From NCBI GenBank assembly GCA_020064725.1, contig JAGTWJ010000008.1, forward strand, positions 930,001-994,000: 64,000 nt of DNA, read 5' to 3'. Below the pieces are notes generated by a model, which had not been told where the DNA came from, ran no database searches, and saw only the letters and a program-made list of their open reading frames with translations. Each line of letters opens with the position of its first letter. Position 1 is the first letter of the stretch. Both the position numbers and the translations under genes were made by a program. Positions 10,936-23,889 of this stretch are shown piece by piece. Origin of the DNA: Drechslerella dactyloides (taxonomy: Eukaryota; Ascomycota; Orbiliomycetes; Orbiliales; Orbiliaceae).

Positions 10936-13900
10936 CGTGGGTGGATTTGTGAGATGTGCCGGTTCGGCCGTGCTCGTCGGGGGAGCGGTGGAGAGCTAGC
11001 TGGAGCGGGTAGGGTGAAGCGCGGGCGGGAGTTTACTATAATATAAACGTACGCAGGGTCTGCGATACCAGTCGGTCGTGTGTGTGCTGGCGTGTGTCTG
11101 TCTATGCAGGACGGAGGGAGAGTCTAGGACCAAAGCAGGAGCAAAGTTCTGGCAAAAGGATTGTACTCCGGATTGTATTGTATTGCGGTGGTGTGATGTG
11201 ATTGATCACGACGGAGCTCGGACAGCGGACCGGAGCCGGAGCAGGATGCGAGCAGGCGGGAGGAGGAACTTGAACTTTGAACGGTATGCAAGAATACGAA
11301 GGAGAGATCTGGATCCCACGACGACGCGGCGGGCTACATCGAATGTATATATACGAGAGAAGGATAAGAAGCAAAAGAGAAGAAGAAAAGAGAAGAAGAA
11401 GAAGAAGAGCAGGGAAGCGGAAGAGAATGGGTGAATCAACAGAACAGCGATCGGAATGTTGAATCAATCAAGAAGCAAGCACTCGCTCCAGCTGTCCGCC
11501 CGGCTGCAGCTGATGACACACCAATCGGGGACTCATCCCAGTCCCGCCAGCCAGCCAGTCCCGCCAGCCCAGTCAGCCAGTCAGCCTCCCCTGCACCGCC
11601 ATCATGCATCATCCATGGCCATGGCCCTGCCCTCAACCGTCGACCGTCGATTCATCGAATCTGGGAGGTACTTAAATATGTAGGCATCTTGAAATCCGCC
11701 CGCCGACTCATCGATTCGGTGCCTCCGTCTCATCATCATCCACAAGGTGCACGGCTGGCCGGCTGCCCTCACTGCAGGCGGTCGGCCAGTCGACGGAACC
11801 CGGGATACGATAGTTGCGGCCTGTGTAGCACCACGTAACCCATTGTCTCGCGACTGCAGATGCCCGCAGACCAGCGTGCCGAAGCGGGGCTTTCTCCCAC
11901 CCGCGAGCGATTCGCCGGGCCAGAAAGAGCTCGGTCGCACAATTCAACGTTTACTATACTGTGCCGTGCCAGCCCATTCGCATATGCCAAACACCTGAGG
12001 TTTGGAATATTTAGACTTCAAGCTTCAGTGGCAAGATTTCCGAAGGATCTATCGATGACAGATCCTTCTATGGGAGTCAGGATAGCGACGACGAACTATG
12101 TAGGCGGCTTCGGCACACGGACATCCACACTACGTATAGCGCTACACAATGCATTGCTGATGATTGCCCAACCCAACGGCCGGTGCAGCGCGCAGGGCCG
12201 CGGGACGGCAACAGCCCGGCCCTGACGACTGCAGCCTTGCGGCCTCGTATTAAGCGAACCGTTAATTCGCGGGCCTGAAGGAGAATTAACTCAATATTGC
12301 AATTGTGGAATAAACCTCTTGTGCATACAAATGTTCGCTCAGCTCTATTAGTATGCAACAGCAACAATTCCGAAGCCAATCGTGGGATCGATCTGAGAGA
12401 GCTGCATCTTCGTAGATGCGTATACATACCCCTGTAGCATGGAGATACAGATCTGTTGGAGATGCCGATTAGGAAAGTGAGGGCTGAGTCAGCCACCCAG
12501 GGCCGAAACGTCACTTTTCCTCTTTCCAGCACCCCAACATCTCAACGCAGAACCCATATGAAAACTTGTTTTCAGATAACGTCCAGAGTACAAGAGCGAC
12601 GGAAAAGAAACTACCTGCTTTCCTATCTGTTCGAGAGGGAAAAATCCGGGTTTTGAGAATTGGCTTAGTCAATGGATTCCATGAAGCAACATCACCGTGC
12701 GCGTCTTTATCCATTCAACATTGACAAAATTAAAACAATTCGCAACCAGCTTGTAGCGGCGCCTCAAGCCAGGCATTACATCATAGCAACGCCTCGATAT
12801 TATCGAATACCGCGGCGATCGCGCACGAATGCAGGTGGCTTCAGCAAAAATCACTATCCGCCGCCATCGGATGGTCACGCTAACAATTGCTACCTGAACA
12901 TCTTGATCATATCATCATCGCCTGTGGTATTCTCCCATTCCGGGAGTAGAGCTTAAAGCCTTGTTAGCCCGGTCCCTATTTCTACGCCTCGTTTTCGCAA
13001 ATATTCTGCTCTTTTCCAGTGACTATTAGCAGCAACAGTTCATACCTGAATTCTGCAACCCCTCACGAGAACGAATTCTCTAGCGGCTTTATCACTTACC
13101 CAGGAATCTACGACGGTTCCTGTTAATGGATTTCTAATATTGAAACGGCTTCCAGAGAACCTGTTACACACTGCAAGACAGAATCTACACATCGACAGAA
13201 CCAATAAATCGCCCCCGTGATTCGTTATCGCAATCGGCTAAATCTTGTGATGGCAAGGGCGCCTTGCGAGTCAAGGAGACTGGAGCGGATTTAGCAGGAC
13301 TTGAAAATTGAATCGCGCATCTGATCATGAATGACTCCCACAATTACATACATGGCGAAGCAGTAGGCTTCACCCAGCCAGCGCATTATCGGCAACGCCT
13401 TCCACGCACCTACTCTCGCCGTTGTAGCCGACACACCGAAGACCGAACAATCTACACTTGTCTCGTGAACCAGAAGCTGGACGCACGTAGATCTACACCA
13501 CGATAAGGTAGATGTAAGATTAGGGGAATTTATAGGGGAACGCAAGTCACATCGGTATGTTTAGATCTCCATCTCGCTAAGATTGCATAATGACATCCAG
13601 GCGACTTGGTGAATTCATGGACAGCATCCGATATAACACGATCACGAGGACGATGAAGCATGTTTTTGAATACAATTTTTCCCAAGATTTTCCCTTCGAG
13701 GTTCGCTCGAGATCAATGATATCGTCGAGGAGAATGACGTTCGCAACTCAATGCCGAATACAAAGAGCCTCTGATGGTATTTGGGAACAAAAATGCCACA
13801 GGCGTGGCGCTAGGCTGTGCGAGTTGCCACGTGGATTAATGTTGTCCCTTTGCATGCACGTGTTCACACAATGGCGTGATGGGAACGTCAATCGTGGTTG

Positions 13901-15735
13901 CCTGTTGCTCTTTTTGACAGCGACCCGGTTCCCGCCATAGGAGATTTAGGATCGATAGGGCTGGACCGTATTGTGGGCATGGCCGTTGCTAGCAGTGCTC
14001 AGCCAAAGCCGTATACGTGAACCACCTGACGCCGTATTCCTGGGTCAAAGAACTGTATAAAAGGGGTTTCCACCTTTGCCGGAACTCTGAAATTGACAAA
14101 TGTGCAGCTTGCAATACTAAAGAACTGCCGTGCACTCAGCTTCCGGTTTATAATTTACGAGACAACCAAAGACGCCGACAAAATGCAAAATTTTCTTCTC
14201 GGCGCGTAAACTTCTATCTAGTGCATCCGAGAATACTCTTGGGAGAAAGGTCAAATCCAAAGTCAGAGCTCTCTCTGCACAGATATCGAGATCAGTGAGC
14301 TGAGATATTTGTATTGACCAACATAGTTGAATTACCCTTGATTATGTGAGTACTAGACCTAGGAAGTACACATGCAGAAAAGGCCACGGCACGCATCTGG
14401 CAATCGACGTCCTCTGTGCAACCTCAAGCGTGCCGTTTGTGGTCGACAACACATCTCGACGACCGGCCAATAACCATCGATCGGGAAGTACTTGCGCTTG
14501 ATCTCCAAGGACGGATACCATTATCGACATCTGTACGTAGAATATAAATCTCAAGGCACATGCTGGATATCATCCGCACTCGCAAGAGCAGACTAGTACA
14601 TCGTGAAACTGATGGCGAAAAGTAAACCCGGCTTGGTTGATCTTTATGCGCTTAGGAATATTAAATGGTGCGGCGCCAACGCCAGCAACGGATCCGGAAC
14701 CCGGCGCGGAAACCGCCACCCAGGAGTAATTATCGTCCGTCCGCCCACCTGCCCACTCCGGGTTCCTTACCAGTGGATACTAATGCAGCCCAGCGTCGAC
14801 AGAGTGTCCTTCAAGTCCGTCGACAGACCGCACGTCTTTATCCGGCCAGCACCTAGGTGTTTCTGCCAGGGCAAAAAGCAGCTTCCCCTGCCTCCCCCGC
14901 AAACGACTAGACCAGCAGGCGTTTGCTCACCGCCAAGGCTGCAGATGGTCGGCTGCGAGACCGCGAATGCCGAAGGGACCAGTATCCAGTGTCACTCTGC
15001 AACACGCCTGCATGTACTGGCAAAAGCAATCCTTTCGATAGCGCAGCTTAGCTGGGGCGCCATCCTGTTGGCTCTTTTTGCTCAAGCAGCTTTCGCAAGC
15101 TTTGCCTTCGCCTGACAATCTAGTGCCCGCAATTAAGCATTTAGTCTCAGGGCTCACAACAATGTTTAATCTCGCCAGTCGCAGATTGGCTATATCCGCC
15201 AGCTAAAGCAGCTATATTATCTTAGCTAAAGGCAATAATTGTGTGTGTGGGCATGCATGTCCCAGATGGCGAGAACGATAGGACGCCTCCACGCCTCCCA
15301 ATGTCCGTGTGTCCACATAACATATATGTATACAGGAATGCTAATGCTACCTTACTAAGTCCTTATATACCCAGCCCAATGCTACCAGCTCCCGCGGGGC
15401 CTCCTCCGTCTTTCCTTTTCGATTAGATACAGACAAACTTGTCCTCGTTTTCTCCTTTCTTTACTGCATTCCTCTACACATGCCTTTCGAATGAGTATCG
15501 TGTAGTTGGAGGACTGTACTGTCCTGTCCCGTCTGGCCTGGTAACTGCATACCATACAGCTGATACCTGGCGCACCCCTGGTTTGTGCAGCATTCCGCTT
15601 CCTCAGCCTCACGTACCACGGTTCCGACAAGAAAACCAGCTGGTATATTATAAGTCGACGCGTTCTCTCTCCGGAATCTCCAATCTACAGATTACCGTCG
15701 ATATTTCCAATTGATAGGTTGGATAAAAGGGCATC
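10936..15735. other. 4.8-kb gene-poor stretch
   Basis: No ORF or chain of exons here resembles a known protein. Composition shifts from GC-rich near the ends to lower GC at about 12300-15200. Simple repeats lie at 11380-11412 (AGA/GAA purine tract) and 11539-11586. The right end holds the promoter of the mannosyltransferase. It could contain a decayed mobile element or non-coding transcripts; the sequence alone does not show which. Confidence 0.5.
11539..11586. repeat. short tandem repeat, CAGTCCCGCCAGC-like units
   Basis: Two near copies of a ~17-bp unit (cagtcccgccagccagc) are followed by shorter cagtcagc units. Confidence 0.65.
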
Positions 15736-17840
15736 ATGAAGGGTAGAATGAATAAGCCGCTTGGGCTCTTCGGCAGCCCGCCGCCGCCAAAGGAAGGCCG
15801 CTTCCACTCCCCCCAGTACCTCGAGCGTCGGAAGAACACGCTTCTCAAGGTACTCGCCGGCGCTCTCGCCCTCGCCCTCACTTACGTCGTCTACGTCTCG
15901 ACCTCGGACCCTAAGACTGCCTCGCGGCACACCGAACGCGCCAAAGAACTTCTCACCAAGCCCGCCCCCGCCCCCGACCTCGACGACGTCCCGGGGGCCA
16001 GACTTCCACAGGTCGTCAACATCCCAGCTGTTGGACCGGAACCCGCTGCTAACATCCAAACCGAGCCGCCGACGCAGCCAGCCGAACCCGTGGACGAGAA
16101 CATTGTCGTACAAAAGCCAAATCCGAGGCGCAAACAGCAGAAGACCTACGAAGCCCCATCCGACGATAACGACGACGCCAAACCGGCCGGCAAAGCGACA
16201 TACAACAACAAGCCCGAGGACGAAGTCGCACCTGTTGCGAAGAAATCCAAACCGCAATCCAGCGGCGGCGCCGGCAGCGCGAGCTTCAGAAAGGCACTCA
16301 CCCGCATCTTTGACCTTCTGCCCGATGAAATCCACGTCCGCGAACTCCTCCGCCCGATCGAAGGCACCGGCAAGGAAAAGCTCCGCGAAACAGGCCTGCG
16401 CACCCGCGCCTTCAAGACCTTCTTCGAGGCATGGGAGAACCTGCATCTCGTCCGACAGGATGATGACGTCTTTGTCCGCGATGATATCGTCCAGGAGCTC
16501 CGCGCGGACCCCTCAATTGATAACATCGCCCAAACGATCCACCAGTACGAGGCGTATCGCGGGTTCTTGCAGCGTCTGGCCAATCTGCTCTTCCCATTCA
16601 TCACCCCGTACTTCTCCGACCATATGAGCCTACACTCGCAGATGCACAAGGGCGGCCGTGGGATCGTCCTCACGGGTGGTGACAAGCAGGCCCCCTTCAT
16701 GCTGACGTCCATCCCGTCGTTCAGAAAGCTGGGCTGCAATCTACCGATCGAAGTGATGTATCTGGGCGAAAGCGACCTGAGCGAAGACTACCGTGCTGAG
16801 CTCGAGCAGATGGACGGTGTCGTCACCCGTGACATCTCCGCGATGGTCAGCGACAAGGGCTGGCGGCTGGCCGGGTGGGCGGCCAAGCCGTTCGCGATGC
16901 TGTTCTCCAGTTTCCGCGAGGTGATCTTCATCGACGCGGACTCGCTGTTCTTCAAGAACCCAGAGGTCCTATTCGAGGATGAGCAGTACAAGAAGTTCGG
17001 CGCGCTCTTCTTCCGCGACCGCATCATCATGCCGGAGAACAAGAAGCGCTGGTTGCAGCAGGTGATCCCCAAGCCGATTTCGAAGAACGTGCGCCAGTCG
17101 CGCCTGTGGACCGGTCAGAGCGGGCATCAGCAGGAATCCGGCGTCGTCGTAGTCGATAAGTGGCGTCATTTTGTCGCCATGCTGCTCGTCACCCGGATGA
17201 ACGGACCGGACCGCGATGGCAATGAGTCCAAGGGCATCGTTGGCGTCTACGACATGGTATACGGTAAGTTAGCATTAAACTCCATCAAATATGCCCCCAA
17301 CACCCAGAGCTAACCGCGATACCCACCTACACAGGCGACAAGGAAACCTTCTGGCTCGGCTGGGAGCTTGTCGGCGACACCGACTACGCCTTCCACAAGG
17401 GCAACGCCGGCATCATGGGCGAGCTCAAGAAACAAGACCCAATCACAACCACAACCACGTCCACCGCCGACGCCGAAGCCGCCACCCCGACAACAGATGA
17501 CGAAGAAGTCCCGACTCCCGCCGCGACCAAACATACCATCTGCGCGCCCCAGCTCCTCCATCTAGACTTGGACGGCAGGCCGCTCTGGTTCAATGGTTGG
17601 ATCCTGAGCAACAAGTTCGACGACAAGAAGCACAAGGCCAACAATTTCCAGCGCTTCATCAGCGAAACTCCCGAGCCCAAGGACAAGAACTCCGACGAGC
17701 CGGATCAATGGAAGCTGAAGCAGAACAACATTTGCTGTCTGACGTCGCACGAGTCCTTCGAGTTCTCGGAAGAAGAGAAAAGTGCCCTGCAAATGATCAT
17801 GGACATAGCGTTCGAAGTCGGTGCGTACGGCAAGAAATAG
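15736..17840 (+). CDS. Mnn1-family (GT71) alpha-mannosyltransferase
   Basis: Two exons: 15736..17263 and 17335..17840, giving 677 residues. It has the type II Golgi topology: a ~33-residue cytoplasmic tail, a signal anchor at about 36-54 (LLKVLAGALALALTYVVYV), then a Pro/Lys-rich stem to about residue 180. The catalytic domain contains HKGGRGIVLTGGDKQAPFML, LPIEVMYLGESDLSEDY, the stretch AKPFAMLFSSFREVIFIDAD with the DxD motif at D400-A-D402, and SGHQQESGVVVVDKWRH. These are hallmarks of the Mnn1/Mnt2-type alpha-1,3-mannosyltransferases that use GDP-mannose to extend N- or O-linked cell-wall mannans (family knowledge). A Thr/Ala/Asp-rich insertion (about residues 540-565) follows ELKKQDP and is probably a loop. 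The acceptor specificity cannot be told from the sequence. Confidence 0.9.
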
Positions 17841-20325
17841 TCGACGGCCCGAGTCGACTTATGGCTTTCATCGTATACTATATGTTTTATTTTATATATC
17901 ACACCGCGAATTGATATATGCCCGGTAGGTAACAGTATGAACGATTCGACACGAGCGGAGAAACGTGGAGTTGTAATGAATATAGCTGTGCAAATCGGTG
18001 GATATCAATAGGAGAGATCTAGAGAGGGACACTCAACGAAGTTGATGTTGATGAGAGGGACGGAAATGCAGAAGAGGGGAAAAATAAGCCCACGTCGCCG
18101 GGGAACAACGGCGACTTTCTAGACTACGAACGATGTAATCGGGATCTCTATCTGTATATACTTATTATTTACCTGGCCTAGCTAATTTGGCCGTCATGTC
18201 GCGCATGTACTCTGTCTTCTTGTCACCTTTTTTCTATCATCGGCGTTACATTTGCGCAGGACGAGTTCGAGTATAATGGAATTATTCTTACGATATCAAA
18301 GCAACCTCGACTATCATATATCATAGGTAAGGCTGAGCCTATATTGCAACCTATACGCACCTTACTGCGTACTTTTACGCCTCCTTTAATTTCGATCATC
18401 AAGGACTTGAGAGATTCTTTCAAGACAAACCTTTTGAATTTTGTCAACCACCGCGCGCGCACGATATGACCACCGGAATAAAGTTTATTCCAGCTATCGA
18501 TCCTCCTCGTTAAACGTTACACAAGAAAATTAGCTCCCCAGCAACCCTATCTCCCACGCGTGCGTTCGCACCGCATGAACCATAAACTCAATGCTATAGC
18601 TGCGATACACGCCGGCATGACTATATAATCCAAGTCCTGTGCGATATAGCTTAAGTAATATAGATATATATATTCGAAACCGTGCACGCGCCGCCTGCAG
18701 GCGCAGACAAAGGAAAATAAATCAGTTCCGTATTAATATTGACACCTACTTGATTCTGTGCTTAATATATTATAATACGGTATATATACCACATCGAGGC
18801 GGCTGGCCAGCAGCACGGAGTATAATATATACACAGCCTCAATGCAGCGGGTAGCGGCCAGCCCTGTAAAACCAAATAACCTCAGCCAGGAAACTCGACA
18901 ATTGTCCGTCTCGTCAATCGTGCAATGCAATGCAGGCGGCACGACACCAACATTGCAACAGCAAGCCAACGGAACCCGTCGCAGAGTCGGACCATAAGTC
19001 TCCACAGATATATACAACATGCATGCAGCAGCAATATTACACGAAACGTTAACGTTACCACCGCCGCACAGCAAATCAACCCAATCGATCAATGCGCGTA
19101 GCACATTAATTTCATCCGTCCGTCCATTAGTTCATCCGCACATGCATGCTACACTGCGCAGCCAACATTTCGCGCTTGATTGCTTGCTCGTTCATTCATT
19201 CATTCATTCAGTCACAGGGCACAGTCAGTCAGTCATTCATTCGTGATCAGTCAGGCACCAGCACCATGAAAATGAAATAAAAGTAGAAAGAGGAAAAAAG
19301 ACAATTGACACCCATACTCAAAAGGAAAAATATAATAAAGATCCATCGGTTTGATATCATATCATACCAGTGCAGGCATACCAATAATAACACCGCGCCA
19401 CGGCTACAAGAAATTCCTCCCGCTGACAAGTACAGGGTAACTAGGAATTTCTCCCGCCGCTTTTAATCCATAAATAACAAAACAAGAGAAAGAGTTCTTT
19501 TGAAGCTTCGTCTTCGCGCTGACGATGATAGCAACGTCAAAGTTGTGAAAAAAAAAGCACGAAAAAAAGGGAGTACTAAAAGGCATAATAAGTACCGAAT
19601 GACGAGGCCCACAGGTAGACAAAACACGCTTGGAGCCAGACAAGTTCCTGAGTAACAAGACAGACAGACAAACATACAGAATCTTAATAACGAAAAAGGA
19701 AAAAAAATTAGCCCAAAGCGCTCAGTAATGCAGAGGCAGTATAATCAAGTGTTGCAGACATGACAGGGGTGATATTAGAGTCGTACGGTGGTCAATACGA
19801 CATGATGAAAGTGTGATTATAAGAACTTGGGAGAGCTGGGCCTGATTCGCACTGAAAGGCTCGGAGAGGACCGAGATGGGTTCACGACTGTCCCAGGCGT
19901 TGAGTCATAGAACCTAATATCCGAAACCGAAACAAAGGGAAATGGTCAATCCATGTCTGGTGCAGGGATGTCCAAGGATTCGATCAAGGAAAATAGTGCG
20001 AGGAGGCTGGAGTATGTAGAAACGCGATCGCAAGCGGAGGCCGAGCCGAGAGAAACATGACGATGGACCTCATCCGTGGAAAAAGCTAGATTGAGGCAAA
20101 GCAAAGCGATATATAGATATGTAATTATAGGTAAAATGCTTTGAGCAGGTGGAGGCCGAGACAGTTTGCGCATTCGAATGGTGTGGCTGGCGGTGATAGG
20201 AGGTAGTGATCGCGGAAATGCTAAGTGGGTATCATTAAGGTGGACTTCCCGTGGCGTAAGCAAGGTGATGCGGGAGCCCAAGGCCTCTGCAGCCAAAGAA
20301 CCAAAAAATAAAGTGGCGACAATCG
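17841..20325. other. intergenic, convergent 3' regions of the mannosyltransferase and RasGAP genes
   Basis: This 2.5 kb of AT-richer DNA lacks a supportable gene. It has repeated TA-rich segments near 18640-18680 and 18765-18790, a TTCA/AGTC repeat at 19190-19242, and A-rich runs near 19540-19570 and 19690-19710. Part of it is probably long 3' UTR. Confidence 0.5.
19190..19242. repeat. (TTCA)n and (AGTC)n microsatellite
   Basis: About five TTCA units are followed, after a short gap, by AGTC units and ATTC units. Confidence 0.8.
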
Positions 20326-23048
20326 CTACCACTTTTTCCGCGCAAATCTCTTATTGAGGAGGGCGAGGACTTTCGGGACATTGAACTGGACGTATTCCAG
20401 GTCCAGATCTTCTTGGTTATTTTGTTGCATCTCGAGTAGATCGTCGAGTTTGAGGTCCAACTCGAGAAGACCACGATTTCTCCCTTTGTAATGCAGGGAG
20501 ATGACAAAGGTCCCGGGCATCGGAGACGTAATGTTAAAGAAGATATTTGCACGTCTACACAAGTAAACAAATTAGCTTTAGTCTCAGCCTCAAGAAAAAT
20601 TAGGTGCTAGAATATACCTATTATCTGGAACGTTGCTCTTCTGGATCACGCCTTCCTTCTCAAGCTGCTGATGGGTGAATTTGTAAGGTCCCAGAACCTG
20701 CTGTTTCTGCTGTTTCCGGACCTTGCCCTCGCTCTGGCTGCGAACGTTATGCAGGTATGATTTGTAAGTCTCCAGCTGGCCGACCAGATACGCGTTGTGA
20801 TCTCTGATAGTTTTGTAGACTTCTTCGAGCTTCAGGGTTTCTTGAATAACCTTATCCTTCAGGGACCCTAAATGTACCAGCTCTTGCTCGACCTCATCCC
20901 TCAATAACGAATAGTCGTCCTGCTTGCTGAGCACACCCATTTCCTCAAGCTGGTTGAGGAGTTCCATAGCACGGATACCCTTCCGCACCATGGCTGCATC
21001 TCGAGAGGAGGTTGCTGCTAGATCGGCGATCTTGTCTAGCTTCAAGGGTCTTCGGGCCGCCAACGCGTTAGACGGAATCGTTCTCATGAGCTGCACGAAA
21101 ATGGACTTTGCTTCCATAAAGAACACGTCCTCGTCCGTGATATCCAGTGCGGCTGTTAGATCATCGATAGGTTGCTCCCAACGACTGAAAAGCGGCAAGA
21201 TGACTGCGCGATTGTCTTTCCGCGGGACCTGGTGAGGTGCAGGGCCAAGTTCTGTCAGGAGAATCTTCAGATGGGGATGTAACACATCCTGGCACTATGA
21301 AGTCATTAAATGTTAGTTTGACTAAGCTCAGCGACACGGCGTAAGATAATCATGAACGTACCAAAGCAGCGGAATGCTTTTCCAACAGCGAATGGGTTGC
21401 ATATATCTCATTTAGAGATATTGTCAACTCCAGGTCTTTCTTTGACAGCGCAACATACTGGTCCATTTCCAAAGACTCGTAGAAGTCTCCGACCTCACAC
21501 AAATCATTCAAGAATTTATTAATCCTCGACTTGTTGTGTTGGATGAATGGCGCGAGACTGGCCATATACGGCTCCTTCGAGTATGATGGTTTATTGGCTA
21601 GATTCTGGAGCATTTTGGCGATCTATTGGAGGGAGAAAAGGTCAGCACATAAACGGAAAAAGAACTTTGTCCACAGTTTAGAATTCTTACCAGTGTGAGA
21701 GTGCGCCTCGGGTTATCAGCGGGTGTACCATCAACAAGCATATACGAGCGAGGTGTGACGATAGCCGGGTTGATGAATCTTAGGAAGAAAAAGCCGCCGA
21801 TCAAAGTACAAATAACCGGGTCCTTAGCATCCGGATACTTTCTCCTCGTCAGCGACCTAATCTGCTTGCAAATCCATCTGATACCGTAAGGAGTTTCATT
21901 GAGATTATCAATGATAGTCGTCAGGAACGAGTTTGCGATTTCCATAAGCATGGTCAACCTCGGCTCGATGATCGCTTGGACCTGTTCATTCTGGGCCGCC
22001 TCCTCCGCAGTCACGCTCTTAGGGAGATGTGCGGGGAGAGTGCCCGTGTCCTCCTCGATTTGCTTGATCATCTGCTCGTATACCTTGAGAGGATTGATCT
22101 CGAGGTTCAGATCCTTATGCTCAATCAACGAGTTTATACGGTCCGCGAGGACAGTTTTGAGGTAACTTTGGCCGGGACCTCGCCGGGTATATGTGGTCAT
22201 CATACGCGAAACCGGGGTATTAGCCCTTAGTAGCGAGCTGTATTCCGGTGTGTTTTCGAATTGGGCGGATAGAACGGACTATATAAATAATTAGCATAGA
22301 TGAAACAAGGCCCGGCTTATTGCGTTCCAAACATACTTGAAACATAGTTAGAAGCAGATGCTCTTCTCTGCTCTCGTACTGATTCCCGTAGATTGTAAAC
22401 ATTACGGTTTGGAGCAGAGAATCTATCTCCGCCATCGATACGAGTCGACAGAGAGCGGCTATGTGTCGGGGTTCGGATTGCAATAGGAACATGAGGTTGC
22501 CGTATTGTTGTGTTTTCTGGTCGTTAGGGAACTGGCCTTCCTGAAGCTCTGCTCCGTCCTCGAGATGGTTTGCGACTTCATTTTGCTATCCATGGGCGTT
22601 AGAATTGCTTATAGATAGCGCAATCGGATCGAAAATTACCTCTTCCAACGCCATTCGATTCTGGATGAGTAGCGCGATTCTGGAATCGAGATATCTAACA
22701 TCCTTCTCCAACACGAAATTCTTTTTCGACTGCGACGATATCTTGGCCTTGAGTTCCCGTAAAATTTTCTGAGCTGTAGTTTCTCACAGTCAGCATCTCG
22801 CGGTAAACACCCGAATCCGCCTATCGATGCATGCATGAGCTCTCACCTTTCGCAAGTTCGTCTTCGATTTCGATGTCCTTCTCCGCCGCGGACATGGACA
22901 TGTACAGTGTCGTTATGGAGTACCGCTTCGATTGTCGGATGGATTTCGCAGGTCCATCGGTGGACGACATGGTGTTCTGCCGGGTGACTGGCGCGAAGGA
23001 GGATGACGAGGACGTCGATGTCCTCGACGGTATCAGCATGGTAGCCAT
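20326..23048 (-). CDS. gapA: Ras GTPase-activating protein, GapA/Gap1 type with RasGAP C-terminal domain
   Basis: Seven exons: 23048..22847, 22773..22640, 22585..22337, 22278..21691, 21622..21362, 21294..20618 and 20554..20326, giving 779 residues in frame. An N-terminal Ser/Thr-rich region and coiled coil (to about 112) precede the RasGAP domain (about 150-470). The arginine-finger region is LLRANTPVSRMM with R213, and the FLR motif is present (GGFFFLRFINPAIVTP). The RasGAP_C domain follows, including the coiled region LLRDEVEQELVHLGSLKDKV and GPYKFTHQQLEKEGVIQKSN, and the end is C2-like (ISLHYKGRNRGLLELDLKLD). Fission yeast Gap1 and Aspergillus GapA stimulate GTP hydrolysis by Ras and control polarity and morphogenesis (family knowledge). 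There are no IQ motifs or calponin domain, which separates it from true IQGAPs. A Ras-family GTPase lies at 49592-50787; whether it is the target is unknown. Confidence 0.92.
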
Positions 23049-23821
23049 GGTTGCTGTGGGTATGGGGAGCGGACGGTGTGCGTGTTATGGACGCTTTTCG
23101 ATGCCCGCCCCGCACTCAAAGACCGGATACGACTGCAAAACGCAATCGGGGAAGGAGGAGGAAGGTGTTTCTGTGATGGGCGAAAATGAATGGCGTGCGG
23201 CGAAAGGTTCCGTTAGTTTCTTCTTCGTCTCCTGCTTGGTTTCGGCGTTTGATTCGCGTCCCAACTCGAGTTGTCGGCTCCGGCTGATGCACGGCGGATT
23301 GTTTTCTGTTTTGTGTTTTCTTCCCAGGGGTAGGTAGGTTGGCCTTGTTGCGAAAGGTGGAGAAGGTGCGAAGAGAAGGAGGTAAGGGGGATCGGGGAGG
23401 GAAGGCGATGAAATGGAGATATCGGTGTGAATGCTTGTCTCTCGATAAGAGAGGTAGTCCAAGACTCGGGTTTTGGTGTTCCCTGAGAGGACCGAAGCGC
23501 TTGGCCGAAGTGAAAGCCACCCCAGATGTGTTGATAAGGATGTCTGTGGTTGGTCCGAGGCCAGAACTCGAAAGAGATTGAATTGAGGCGAACTTTATAA
23601 GTTTTTTTCTAATTCGTCCAAAGGCGAATGGAGCTGCTAGATGGAGCTGTTATTGGGTTAGCTCTCTGTCGGCCTGTCTGTCGGACTCTGCGGTGGCTGT
23701 CTACGTCGGATGCGATGCGACCTGTATGTAGGAGGATGAATGAGGGGGGGGGCGGACGGATGGGGGCTCACTGCACTTGACAAGCAAAACACGCTGGGAA
23801 GGACCGGCAGGCGGAGAACGG

Positions 23822-23889
23822 GGAGAAGCAGGAGCAGGAGCAGAGCAGCAAGCAGGAGCAGGAGCAGGAGGAGGAGAGGGTGGAGGAGG
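23822..23889. repeat. GGAGCA/GGAG microsatellite
   Basis: Imperfect gcagga hexanucleotide units lie in the region upstream of the RasGAP gene, purine-rich on the plus strand. Confidence 0.8.

Noticed and set aside
14603..15115. 170-residue plus-strand ORF
   Set aside because: The translation is low in coherent structure and its first codon appears to be GTG. A hydrophobic end alone is not enough support.
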